Shown here: one piece after another, positions 1 to 9,656 of the stretch | Layout: every line of letters starts with the position of its first letter | Numbering within the stretch: position 1 is the stretch's first letter | NCBI GenBank assembly: GCA_012931725.1 | Contig: CM022945.1 | Location: 98,528,432 to 98,592,431 of the forward strand | Direction: 5' to 3' | Length of the DNA stretch: 64,000 nt | Source: Litsea cubeba | Taxonomy: Eukaryota; Streptophyta; Magnoliopsida; Laurales; Lauraceae | Notes under the pieces: model-generated | Databases searched by the model: none | The model's input: the letters and a program-made list of their open reading frames with translations, nothing else | Told to the model about the DNA's origin: nothing | Made by a program: the position numbers and the translations under genes

Positions 1-1
1 T

Positions 2-3000
2 ACACCTTCCAATTCTGTGAAGCCCACACTGCCTAGAAAAGAGCCTATTCAAGTGAGAAAGGACATGAAGCCTAACCAGCCATATAAAAGATACAAATTT
101 TATGGCTATTGTTATCATTGCAATAGGTATGGACATAGAAGGGCAGATTGTAAATTCTATGTGAGAAACAGCCCAGTTGTGAGAAGGAACCCTTTCTCAA
201 TCCTAAATAGCCACAAAATTGAGTGCTATATGTGTCATAATTATGGACACTTGGCTAGGGATTGTAGGTTGCATATTGCCAACAAGTTTCAGGTTGAAAA
301 GAAACCCAAGTTAGTCAAGGCTTGGAGAGCAAAGCAAAGTGCAGAAAGTCCCAAAGAATCTCTCATTGTGCAAACCGCTTTCAATGCACAAAAGAAGACA
401 GCACCATGGGTCCTTGATAGTGGCTGTTCGAGTCATATGACTGGTGATAAAGAAAAATTCATCAAGTTACAGCACTATGAAGGTGGTTCGGTAAAGTTTG
501 GTAACAATGATGGTGCCAAAATTGTTGGAAAAGGTGTTGTTCAGCTGATGGCAAACAAGATCAGATCTGAAGAGGTCTTATATGTGTCTGGATTGAGACA
601 CAATCTGTTGAGTGTGAGCCAGATCTGTGATAAGGGCCACGAAATTGTTTTTACAAAGAATGGGTTTGCTATCAAGAAGAGTAGCAACGGCAAAACAGTG
701 GCTACTGGGTCAAGGACAGCTGGAAATCTTTACACCTTGTCAGATGGAGCTGAAAAGACATGCTTATTGAGTCGGTCAGAAGAGAGTTGGTTGTGGCACA
801 AACGCCTTGGGCATCTAAACTTTGGCAACATGTCAAAGATTTGCAATTCAAAGGCTGTTAGAGGTATGGCTACAGTTGAAAAGCCTTCAAACCCCATTTG
901 TGACTCTTGTCAAAAGGGAAAGCAAACGAGGGTAATGTTCAAGACGAAGGAGCATCATACGAAGAAACCTCTTGAGCTGGTACACACTGATCTCTGTGGA
1001 CCGATGCGGACTCAAAGCACCAATGGAGATAAGTATTTTATGCTTTGCATTGATGATTTTACTCGCATGACATGGGTATTATTTCTTAAGCATAAACATC
1101 AAGCACTTGATCGGTTCAAAGTGTTTAAAGCACAGGTTGAAAACATGCTAGGGAAGCAGATCAAGACGCTAAGGTCTGATCGTGGAGGCGAATTCACATC
1201 TGATGAATTCACTAAGTATTGTGAACATCATGGCATCCAAAGACAATACTCAGCCCCTAGAACTCCACAGCAGAATGGAGTTGTTGAGCGCAAGAACCGC
1301 ACTGTGCAAGAAATGGCACGCACCATGCTGGTTGAAAGTAAGATGGCTGATAAGTATTGGAAAGAGGCGATTCATACGGCTGTTTATATTCAGAATCGTT
1401 GCTTGATCAGGCCACATGAAGATAAAACACCTTATGAGCTATGGTTTGGAAGAAAAGCTACAGTCAAGCACTTCAGAGTCTTCGGTAGCAAGTGTTACAT
1501 CAAGCGGCTCGAACAAAATCCGGGCAAATTTGCAGAAAGAGCCGATGAAGGTATTTTTCTGGGTTACTCATCCTCTAGTAAAGCTTACAGATGCCTTAAC
1601 AAAAGGACCAGAAAAATTATTGAAAGTGCTGATGTTAGAATTGATGAAAACCATGAGTCAAAGAAGGTAACTCATAATGACAGTCCAGTGTATGAGGACT
1701 CGAGTGAGATTGATGATGAAGTGGCTGAACCTGATTCTGAAAAGGCAAAAGATGATTCAGAGGATACTTCTCCTAGAAAGAAAAGTACTTGGGTAGAGCA
1801 ACACCCTAAGGATCAAATCATTGGAGATCCTGAGGCCGGTGTAAAAACTAGACAAAGTGTAGTTAGCAATTACTCACTTGTGTCCACCATTGAGCCCAAG
1901 ACAGTAGCTGAAGCTAGTCTAGATGAAAGCTGGTTAAAAGCTATGCATGAGGAGTTGGAGCAGATTGAGAAAAACTCCACATGGGAACTAGTCCCTAGAC
2001 CTACTGATAAGAATGTGATTGGTACAAAATGGGTCTTTCGGAACAAGCTGAATGAAGATGGTCAGGTCATACGAAACAAGGCAAGGTTGGTTTGTAAAGG
2101 CTATGCACAAGTTGAAGGCATAGATTTTGAAGAGACCTTTGCACCGGTGGCTCGTCTGGAAGCCATTCGTATGTTTCTTGCATTGGCTGCCTATAAAACC
2201 TTCAAGGTATTTCAGATGGATGTTAAGTCAGCTTTCTTGAATGGTTTACTTGAAGAAGAGGTCTACATTGAGCAACCTGATGGCTTTCTAATTAGCAAAA
2301 ATTCAGACTTAGTTTGCAAGCTGAAGAAGGCTCTATATGGACTGAAACAGGCGCCAAGGGCATGGTATGCAAGGCTGGATCTTTATCTTCGCAAGATTGG
2401 TTTTGGAAAAGGACTAGTTGATAGCAATCTGTATGTCAAATCTGATTCAAGCAAACAGCTGGTGGTTATTGTTTATGTTGATGACATAATATTTGGAGGC
2501 AATGATGAGAATATGTGCAGGATTTTTGCTGAAGATATGACGAAAGAATTTGAGATGTCTATGCTTGGAGAGCTAAAGTTCTTCCTAGGATTACAAGTTC
2601 AGCAGCTGAAAAATGGTATTTTTATATCTCAGATGAAATATATAAAGGAAATGCTGAAGCGTTTTAACATGGAAGACAGCAAGCCCGTGAGCACGCCAAT
2701 GACAACGAACACGAAACTTAGCAAAGATGATAAGGCTTCGTCCGTTGATCACACCACCTATCGTTCTATGATAGGAAGCTTGCTTTACTTGACTGCTACA
2801 AGACCAGATCTTCTACAAGCAGTATGTATGGTGGCTCGATTTCAAGCATCACCAACTGAGACGCACCTTACAGCAGTGAAAAGGATATTTCGATATCTAA
2901 AAGGTACTATGGAGCTTGGAATATGGTATCCTAAAGGTAAATCCTTTACTCTTGTCGCATACTCAGACGCCGATTGGGCTGGTTGCGTAGATGATCGCAA

Positions 3001-3427
3001 GAGTACAAGTGGTGGTGCATTCTATCTTGGTGATAGATTGGTAGCTTGGCACAGCAAGAAGCAAGACTCCGTCTCACTTTCGACAGCGGAAGCAGAATAT
3101 ATTGCAGCGGCAACTTGTTGTACGCAAGTGTTATGGATGCGGCAAATGCTCTCTGATTTAGGAGTTCCAACAACAGATCCTACGCCGATCCTCTGTGATA
3201 ACACTAGTGCAATTCATATATCCAAGAATCCAGTTCAGCATTCAAGGACTAAGCATGTTGCAATCCGCTATCACTTTCTCAAGGATAAAGTTGCAGATGG
3301 TGAGGTAAAGTTGGAATACGTTCCTACTACTGAGCAAGTGGCTGATATCTTCACAAAACCTTTGCCAAAGGAAGTCTTCGAGTATCTCCGAAAGAAATTA
3401 GGAGTTACTCATTCTCCTACACCTTAG
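2..3427 (+). CDS. copia gag-pol polyprotein, partial at the 5' end
   Basis: The frame is open from base 2, so GAG continues upstream. The first ATG-like codon (GTG at 17) is not a real start; residues below count from it. Two CCHC zinc knuckles occur at about 32-45 and 70-83. The aspartic protease site is WVLDSGCSSH at 131-140. The integrase has its HHCC finger (WHKRLGH) near 260 and its catalytic core from about 325 (HTDLCGP) through SDRGGEF near 387 and the E of NGVVERKNR. The reverse transcriptase has YVDD near 820, and RNase H has YSDADWAG near 981 and TKHVAIRYHF near 1078. No stop or frameshift was seen over 1136 residues, and all the catalytic motifs I looked for are present, so the polymerase half could be functional. 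Translation as one GAG-POL frame is usual for copia. The lineage (SIRE or Tork like) is not settled. Confidence 0.95.
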   Translation, partial: TPSNSVKPTLPRKEPIQVRKDMKPNQPYKRYKFYGYCYHCNRYGHRRADCKFYVRNSPVVRRNPFSILNSHKIECYMCHNYGHLARDCRLHIANKFQVEKKPKLVKAWRAKQSAESPKESLIVQTAFNAQKKTAPWVLDSGCSSHMTGDKEKFIKLQHYEGGSVKFGNNDGAKIVGKGVVQLMANKIRSEEVLYVSGLRHNLLSVSQICDKGHEIVFTKNGFAIKKSSNGKTVATGSRTAGNLYTLSDGAEKTCLLSRSEESWLWHKRLGHLNFGNMSKICNSKAVRGMATVEKPSNPICDSCQKGKQTRVMFKTKEHHTKKPLELVHTDLCGPMRTQSTNGDKYFMLCIDDFTRMTWVLFLKHKHQALDRFKVFKAQVENMLGKQIKTLRSDRGGEFTSDEFTKYCEHHGIQRQYSAPRTPQQNGVVERKNRTVQEMARTMLVESKMADKYWKEAIHTAVYIQNRCLIRPHEDKTPYELWFGRKATVKHFRVFGSKCYIKRLEQNPGKFAERADEGIFLGYSSSSKAYRCLNKRTRKIIESADVRIDENHESKKVTHNDSPVYEDSSEIDDEVAEPDSEKAKDDSEDTSPRKKSTWVEQHPKDQIIGDPEAGVKTRQSVVSNYSLVSTIEPKTVAEASLDESWLKAMHEELEQIEKNSTWELVPRPTDKNVIGTKWVFRNKLNEDGQVIRNKARLVCKGYAQVEGIDFEETFAPVARLEAIRMFLALAAYKTFKVFQMDVKSAFLNGLLEEEVYIEQPDGFLISKNSDLVCKLKKALYGLKQAPRAWYARLDLYLRKIGFGKGLVDSNLYVKSDSSKQLVVIVYVDDIIFGGNDENMCRIFAEDMTKEFEMSMLGELKFFLGLQVQQLKNGIFISQMKYIKEMLKRFNMEDSKPVSTPMTTNTKLSKDDKASSVDHTTYRSMIGSLLYLTATRPDLLQAVCMVARFQASPTETHLTAVKRIFRYLKGTMELGIWYPKGKSFTLVAYSDADWAGCVDDRKSTSGGAFYLGDRLVAWHSKKQDSVSLSTAEAEYIAAATCCTQVLWMRQMLSDLGVPTTDPTPILCDNTSAIHISKNPVQHSRTKHVAIRYHFLKDKVADGEVKLEYVPTTEQVADIFTKPLPKEVFEYLRKKLGVTHSPTP

Positions 3428-3851
3428 GAGATGTGCCAGAAAGGGGGAGCAATGAATTCGTTGAATATCTTATTTGCTCCTAGATTGGTCCCTTTGGAAT
3501 TATTGTCAAAGGGGGAGAAGATTATGCATGGAAAGGTTGATATGCATGTCATCTTGAGAAGGTTATCTGGAGATTGGTATCAAGTTATGCTGAGAAGATT
3601 ATGCAAGGAAAGACTATATGCATGTTGAAGTTAGTCTTATGCTAAGAAGATGGAAATATGATAGCATGAGGAAGATGGAAGATTGGAATGAAAATTGGTA
3701 TCAAGATAGTGAATGAGAAGATCATGTTCCAAGGGGAGTTTATTGTTCTAAAAAGGCTCTATGATGTCAACATGTTCCAAGTGTCTGTGTTGAAGTTCCA
3801 AGTGTCTGTGTTGAAGTTCCAAGTGTTGCCAACAATTCCAAAGGGGGAGAT
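3428..3851 (+). other. copia 3' non-coding spacer and polypurine tract
   Basis: Between the pol stop and the LTR there is no long frame; short ones are A/G-rich. The words GTTCCAAGTGTCTGTGTTGA repeat in direct order at about 3775-3820, and purine-rich blocks (AAGGGGGAG) occur at about 3440, 3508 and 3840. The last block abuts the LTR and is the expected plus-strand primer site. Confidence 0.75.
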
Positions 3852-4043
3852 TGTTGGAATTTGAGATGCATTGAGTTGAATCTTGAAGCATTGGTGTGTT
3901 TGGTGTCTCAAGCATCAAATTGTATTGGAATTATTGTCAACACTATGTCTCAATCATGTGTTGAAAGAGTGGAAGTGATAGAGCTCAAGAAGAATGAAAA
4001 AGGAAAACAGTGAAGAAAATCAGTTTTTCCTGGTGCAGTGTAC

Positions 4044-4301
4044 CCGGTCGACCGAGCTCCCTGGCCGGTCGACCGAGCATGAAGAAAGTGCAAAATCAGA
4101 GCTTACAGTTATTTTTTGACACAGAGGTCATCCGGTCGACCCAGCTCCTGGTGCGGTCGACCGAGCATGCACGAGGTCGACCGAGGCTTCCAGGATGTCG
4201 ACCGAGCTCGGTTCCAGAATTTGACAACTTACAACTTTTTTAAAGTTCGTCAGGCGCCCAGTTCACCCGGTCGACCGAGGTCCCCAGCCGGTCGACCGAG
4301 C
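4044..4301 (+). repeat. Eight CCGGTCGACCGAGC-type motifs in LTR U3
   Basis: Copies begin at 4044, 4065, 4132, 4153, 4173, 4194, 4267 and 4288. Most occur in pairs 20-21 bp apart. The core GGTCGACC is a perfect 8-bp palindrome, and flanks are conserved (GAGC or GAGG after it). They lie 130-390 bp upstream of the TATA box. Repeated palindromes there suggest enhancer or silencer sites for a dimeric DNA-binding protein; that role is inference. Confidence 0.8.
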
Positions 4302-4431
4302 ACACACAGACAGCAAGTATTGCAGAATTAGAAGTCTTTTGCTAAAAGTTAGGAATTTTTGGTAATTCGTTTGGGACTCTTTCTAAACGAATTGTAGCCT
4401 ATTTTGGACACTCTTTGGGGTTGCTAAAACC

Positions 4432-4438
4432 TATATAA
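4432..4438 (+). promoter_or_regulatory. TATA box of the copia LTR
   Basis: TATATAA sits about 580 bp into the LTR, followed by a C/T-rich then A-rich leader. It is the only well-formed TATA box in the LTR and is the probable start of the retrotransposon transcript. Confidence 0.65.
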
Positions 4439-5086
4439 ACACTCCTAATCTCGTTTTCAAAAATAAGCATCAAAGAAAGAAGAGTTTGAGAGAGTTTTGG
4501 AGAGAAGAGTGCTTGGAGAAGAAGGTGCTTGTGTCTTGCTGTTGTGGAGCAACTTTCTACAGCAAGTGTGGACGAATTTGAAGCCTCATGAAGATGGTAT
4601 TTTCGTTCATAAGATAAGTCTCTCTTTTATGCTTTAGATTTCTATTTGTAAGGGATTGAGAGAGAGAGAATTGTAGAGGGGAAAGGGCTGTAGATCAGTT
4701 TATCTTCTTTGCTGTAATCATCAAGTTGGTGCTTGGTGTTTTGGGGTTTGGTGATCCTGTCTGTGGGTGCAGACAAATTGTAAAGGGAGTTGTAGCTTCC
4801 TAGATAGTTGGTGCTATCTGAAACCTAAGGGAGTCGGTGCTTCCTAGATAGTTGGTGCTATCTGAATTTAAGGGTTGGTGCTCTTTGTCGTCGGTGCGAC
4901 TAAATAAGATTCAGACCTGTACCAGATTGTTGTTCGGACGGGATTGAACCGTGGACGTAGCCTTTTGGTGAACCACGTAAAATCTGGTGTCAATTGTGTG
5001 GTTTGATTTGAATTGTTGTTAGCAAGGACCTGTTTAAAAGAGATCACTGATTCACCCCCCCCTCTCAGTGATCACGAGATCTAACA

Positions 5087-8000
5087 GAATATACCTCGGA
5101 ACTGTTTAAAGAATATTATGCACATGAGGGAATCATTCATGAATATTCAATTTCATATACCCCACAACAAAATGGCATGACTGAAAGGAGGAATATGACC
5201 TTAATGGATATGGTAAGGTCAATGATCAGCCACGCAAGACTTCCGCTGTATTTGTGGGGAGAAGCATTAAACACGACACGATATATCTTGAACAGAGTAC
5301 CCTCCAAAAGTGCGCTCAAGTCCCTGTATGAATTATGGACTTGTGCCAAACCAAAATCAGAACATGTGAGAGTTTGGGGCTACCCTGAACATGTTCTGCT
5401 ACCACCACAAGAAAGATATAAACTGCAAGAAAAAACGAATAAAAATTATTCTTTCATTGGCTACCCATTATATTCTAAAGGATATCGTGTGTATGATCAC
5501 GATAATAGGATAATCATGGAATACCGAGATTTGTTTTTCCTTGAGGATCTGACGGTCAGTTCTAGAGTAGAACCACAGTATGTGGAATTATATGAAATCT
5601 CTAAGGGAAAGGGGGTTTAAGCAAGTGGGGGTTCCGATGAAGAGGACGTTGGATATAGAATTCATGGCTAGAGCCCACTTGAGGTGATTGAACAACATGA
5701 GGAGCCGATTGGCAGGCCGATTTGGGCGAGGAAACATCTGGCATACCTAGATGATTATTATAGTTTATTGGAAACCGTGCATGATTTGGATCCGAATTCC
5801 TACTCTGAAGCGATCAAAGCGCAGGATACACAGTATTGATTAGAGGCTATGAGAGAGGAGATAGAATTAATTGAAAAGAACCAAGTATGGCAATTGGTTG
5901 ATCTTCCAAAAAGATCGAAAAGCCATTGGATGTAAATGAGTTCTTAGAAAGAAACTAAAGTCGGATGGATCCTAGAATAAATATAAAGCATGATTAGTAG
6001 CTAAGGGATTCACACAAGTGGAAGGAATAGATTACGATGAGACATTGTCTCCAGTTGTAAACTTCCAATCCATAGAAACCTGAGCAGCATTGGTAGCATG
6101 TCGTGACCTTGAATTGCACCAGATGGATGTGAAAACCACATTCTTGAATGGCGAATTAGAAGAATAAATTTATATGAAACAACCCGAGGGGTTTGTGGTG
6201 CAAGGTCACGAGGACAAAGTGTACAAACTTAATAGGGCATTATATGTAATATGTATTAAAACAGGCCTCGGGACAATGGTATATAAAACTTCACCAGGCC
6301 ATAGGTGAAATAGGATTTCTCCCTAATAATGTTGACACATGTTTCTATACTAAACGCAGTGGGAGTAGTTATTTATATTTGTTATTATATGTGAATAACA
6401 TTTTGATCGTTGGTGACAAATTGGAAGCCATAAATGAAATCAAATAATGGTTAAAGTCAAGATTCGAGATGAAAGACATGGGTAAGGCAGAGTATGTCCT
6501 TGGCATTGAAATAACCCGTGATCGTCTGAATATATAGGCTATTGACTTTATCATAGGGATTCTATTTGGAAACTGTTCTGAAACGGTTTGATACGCATGG
6601 CTATGTGTAAACCAATTGACACTCCCATCTGCAAGAGCATAAAATTGTCAAGTGATCAGGGACTCACAAACGAGCAGGAGAAAGAAGTGATGAGAATGAA
6701 ACCTTATGCTCAAATTGTGGGCAACATCATCTATGCGATGCTCTATACGAGACCAGACCTTGCATTCGCCGTGGGTCTCGTAAGCAAATTCCTAAGTAAC
6801 CCAGGATTACAATATTGGTATGCGGTTAAGAGGATTCTGCGGTACATCAAAAGAATAGTGCAGCTACTCAGATGCAGATTGGGCCAGTGATTTAGACCAG
6901 ATAAAGTCAACAACCGGCTATGTGTTTACCCTCAGAGGAGGTGTAGTTTCTTGGGGTAACAAGAAACAGACCTCTACAGCTATGTCAACAGACGAAGCAG
7001 AGTATATAGCCTGCAGTACAACAGTCAAGAGGCTCTTTGGTTAAAATATTTCCTAACTGACTTAGAGATAATTGGAGAAAAAGAGCATGTCCCAATGAAC
7101 GTAGATAACACATCTGCTATTAGGGTGTACATCGGGCCGGGTCCCGGGTTATCGGGCTGGGTTTGACCCGACCCGGTAATTTTATAAACTTAAGTGACCC
7201 GCCTGAATGCCCGGTAATCTATATTCGGGTTTACCGGGTTCGGGTTACCGGGTCGGGTTCCCGGGTGACCTGGTTACCCATGTTTGAGTTTTTTTTTTTG
7301 GAAAACCACTGATCAGATGGGCAGAATCATCGGATAGGGTAGATAAGAAGGATGGATATTCTATGAAGGATCCACGTGAACAGGTTTGAGCATTGAAAGG
7401 TGGAACTCTGCTATATCATTGCCGACCAGCTAAACAAAATTCATTGCCATTTCCACAGATATTCCCTCTTCTACATATACTTCTACATATGCATATATGC
7501 ACAAGATTTTCTGGGAGAAGCAACATTCTGCTAAAGAATGATGTCTGAAAGAATACAAACCATTTGGCATTTGCAAACAGGTTTGAGTAATTTAGCAGCC
7601 ATCAGCACGACAACACCTCGTCAAAATCTCTACACCATCCTGAGTAATCAACACAGTGAGTGCCCAACCCCTCTTTTCTTCTTCTTCTTCTTTTTTTTTT
7701 TTTTGTTTTTTTGTTACCGGGTTATCGGGCCTGATAACCCGAATAGCCCAAAATCTGTAACCCGGAACTCGGACCGGTAAAATAAATACCGGGTCTTGTT
7801 AAGACCCGACCCGGTAAATGACAAGTGTAACCTGCCCGATTATCTCCGGGCCGGGCCGGGTTTAGGAACCCGGTGTATACCCCTATCTGCTATATCCATG
7901 GTGAATGAGCAAAAGTTCAACAACCGATCAAAACATGTTGAGATAAAGTATCACTTCATCAGACAGAAGGCTGAAAAGAATTATATAGAAATTTTTTATA

Positions 8001-8098
8001 TGCCTTCAGAGGAATTGATGGTTGATGCTTTCGCCAAGGCTTTGCCTGCAGAGGTTTTTGCAAGGCATGTGATGCGCATGGGACTGAGATATATTTGA
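5087..8098 (+). pseudogene. Older Ty1/copia pol, decayed and twice interrupted
   Basis: From 5087 the reading continues inside an integrase core (TPQQNGMTERRNMTLMDM...), open to the TAA near 5620. The reverse transcriptase that follows is broken by many stops and frameshifts. The catalytic box near 6385 reads YVNN instead of YVDD, so both catalytic aspartates are lost. RNase H pieces follow (YAQIVGNIIYAMLYTRPDLAF near 6705; SDADWASDL near 6870). The frame is cut by a hAT-like element at 7121-7885 and resumes with SKHVEIKYHF, ending in a TGA at 8096-8098. The 5' half of this element is displaced beyond the left edge by the younger copia. It is dead. Confidence 0.85.
7121..7885. mobile_element. 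Non-autonomous hAT-like element, 765 bp, 8-bp target duplication
   Basis: The element begins TAGGGTGTACATCGGGCC and ends with the complement of TAGGGGTATACACCGGG. It is flanked by identical 8-bp copies TCTGCTAT (7113-7120 and 7886-7893). Removing it restores the copia RNase H reading across the gap (NTSAI then the NRSKHVEIKYHF segment). Subterminal regions are packed with GGGTTACCGGG and CCCGACCCGG words on both strands, as in many plant hAT MITEs. There is no transposase frame. A poly-T block lies near 7690. Confidence 0.88.
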
Positions 8099-8128
8099 TG
8101 TACATGGCATTCGTATCAAGTGATAGAT

Positions 8129-8500
8129 TGTAGGAAATCATGTGGCCCACATGCCACGGGTCCCATGTCAAATCAAGCAGGGCTGATGCCAACAGAGAAT
8201 ACAATCTCACTTAATGTAAGACTTGATATGGTCCCACTAATAAGACTCCCAATAGGATTAGTGATACGGGTTTCTTGGCGAAGAAGTTTCTAGTAAGTGT
8301 GACTCTTTGGGACTGGTCTATATATATATAAGATAGGGAGCCCTATGGTTGATTATTATTCCATCCCATTGGAGAGACAAGAGGTGAAGAGATCCGTGGA
8401 ACTTCCCAATCGTCGGAATGCACATAGATCTCCGGCAATGTGTCGGAGTCTCCGCATCCAAATCCATCACAACCTTCATGTTAAAAAGACATCTTTGGCA
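8129..8500 (+). repeat. Probable 3' LTR of the older copia, right end unclear
   Basis: TGTAGGAAATCATGTGGCCC starts 30 bp after the RNase H stop, where an LTR is expected, and a TATATATATAA box lies near 8322. I could not find a convincing CA end or target duplication; the end given is a guess. Confidence 0.45.
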
Positions 8501-9500
8501 TTGAAGTAGAACAAGGAAACTTCAAACCACCCCCCACACAGCCCCCCCAATGTTCCATTATCAATTTGGTTATATCCAAAGTAGCTAGACATGTACATTA
8601 CTCCATATTGCTCTCCAACTTTAATGATTTACACCCACAAACAAAAGTAGAGCCCCTTTTGAGCGACGCTTTTCTGGGCAAAGTGAGCAAGAAACATCTA
8701 GTCACACTAGAAGGTGCTTAGACATTTTTGTTTTGAAAGGCAATTTACTGTCTTGACGCATGACAATCAGGGTAGGCAAGATGGACATTTTTGGTTCTCA
8801 ATGGTTGATGGCTATACACCATGCAAAATTGCACATCTATTATATGATAAAGTAAAATGTAGGAACCATTGCTAGATATATAGGGAGGAGGACAGGTGAG
8901 TGTGTGGGAATCAAACCATGAGCAGGTAACAATGTATCAAACCATCATAAAGGATGAGAGTAAAATGCCTTGGTGGAGATCATACCCATTTTAACTAAAG
9001 TGCTCTCCACTGATTTTCAATATAGGAAATGTAGATTAAGAAAAAATTAAATGCAGAAGGGCTTCTAGATTCCACTGAGTTGTGCAGTAAAATCAAAAAG
9101 TTCAATTTTTAAAAACAAGAGAGAGATTCATATAGCTGAAGTTGCAACGAAAAGTACGCACCCATCAAAACAGATGGGGTAAAAGTCTAATGGATTTAGT
9201 GGCCCATCCGTCTAACTCACTGCCACTTTGATGAGCGTTTTCTGCTACAATAAGTAAAGCACTTTCAAAGCTTTCATGTAGAAGAAATTAAGAGCACTTT
9301 CACCGTTTCATGTGAACACAAGAACGTGGTAAATATGAATGATGTCTCTCAAACATGAAAATCCAAGAAACATTTCTCCATTGTGTGTCATCTAGAATCC
9401 TATGTCCACCAAAACATCTCCATCACCCTACGCATATGATTACATCACACCTACGAACAGCAGTGAATTGGATAAGGTCTCTTCCACTCCCCTTCCTACA
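8501..9500. other. Intergenic DNA upstream of the P450 gene
   Basis: No coding region is visible. The stretch is AT-rich with scattered short frames lacking family motifs. A tRNA box-B-like word on the minus strand (GGTTTGATTCCC, near 8910) has no matching box A and is not called. The last part should contain the P450 promoter. Confidence 0.6.
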
Positions 9501-9501
9501 C

Positions 9502-9508
9502 ATAAATA
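9502..9508 (+). promoter_or_regulatory. Candidate TATA box of the P450 gene
   Basis: ATAAATA follows a C/T-rich stretch and lies 149 bp before the ATG. If used, transcription starts near 9535 and the 5' leader would contain the CT/AT microsatellite. Confidence 0.45.
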
Positions 9509-9546
9509 GCTGTAACCATCTTCAATTCATACCACTAAGCCAAGCC

Positions 9547-9656
<110 letters not shown>

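Larger units (their letters stand above)
1..5086 (+). mobile_element. Ty1/copia LTR retrotransposon, 5' part outside window
   Basis: An autonomous copia element enters from the left edge. It runs from GAG through polymerase (stop at 3427), a 0.4-kb non-coding stretch, a polypurine tract at 3840-3850 (AAAGGGGGAGA) and one LTR at 3852-5086. The order protease, integrase, reverse transcriptase, RNase H defines Ty1/copia rather than Ty3. The 5' LTR and start of GAG lie before base 1. The sequence after the LTR (from 5087) reads as the integrase of a different, older copia, so this element is inserted inside that one. The long open frame implies a fairly recent insertion. The target duplication cannot be checked because the left junction is missing. 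Confidence 0.93.
3852..5086 (+). repeat. 3' LTR of the copia element (1235 bp)
   Basis: The LTR starts TGTTGGAATTTGAG directly after the polypurine tract and ends GAGATCTAACA, giving the TGTT...AACA ends typical of copia. A TATATAA box lies at 4432-4438, placing transcription start near 4465, so U3 is about 0.6 kb. U3 carries an array of GGTCGACC palindromes. R-U5 contains short direct repeats around 'gttggtgctatctga' (4806-4865). Only one LTR is in the window, so age from LTR divergence cannot be read. Confidence 0.88.
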
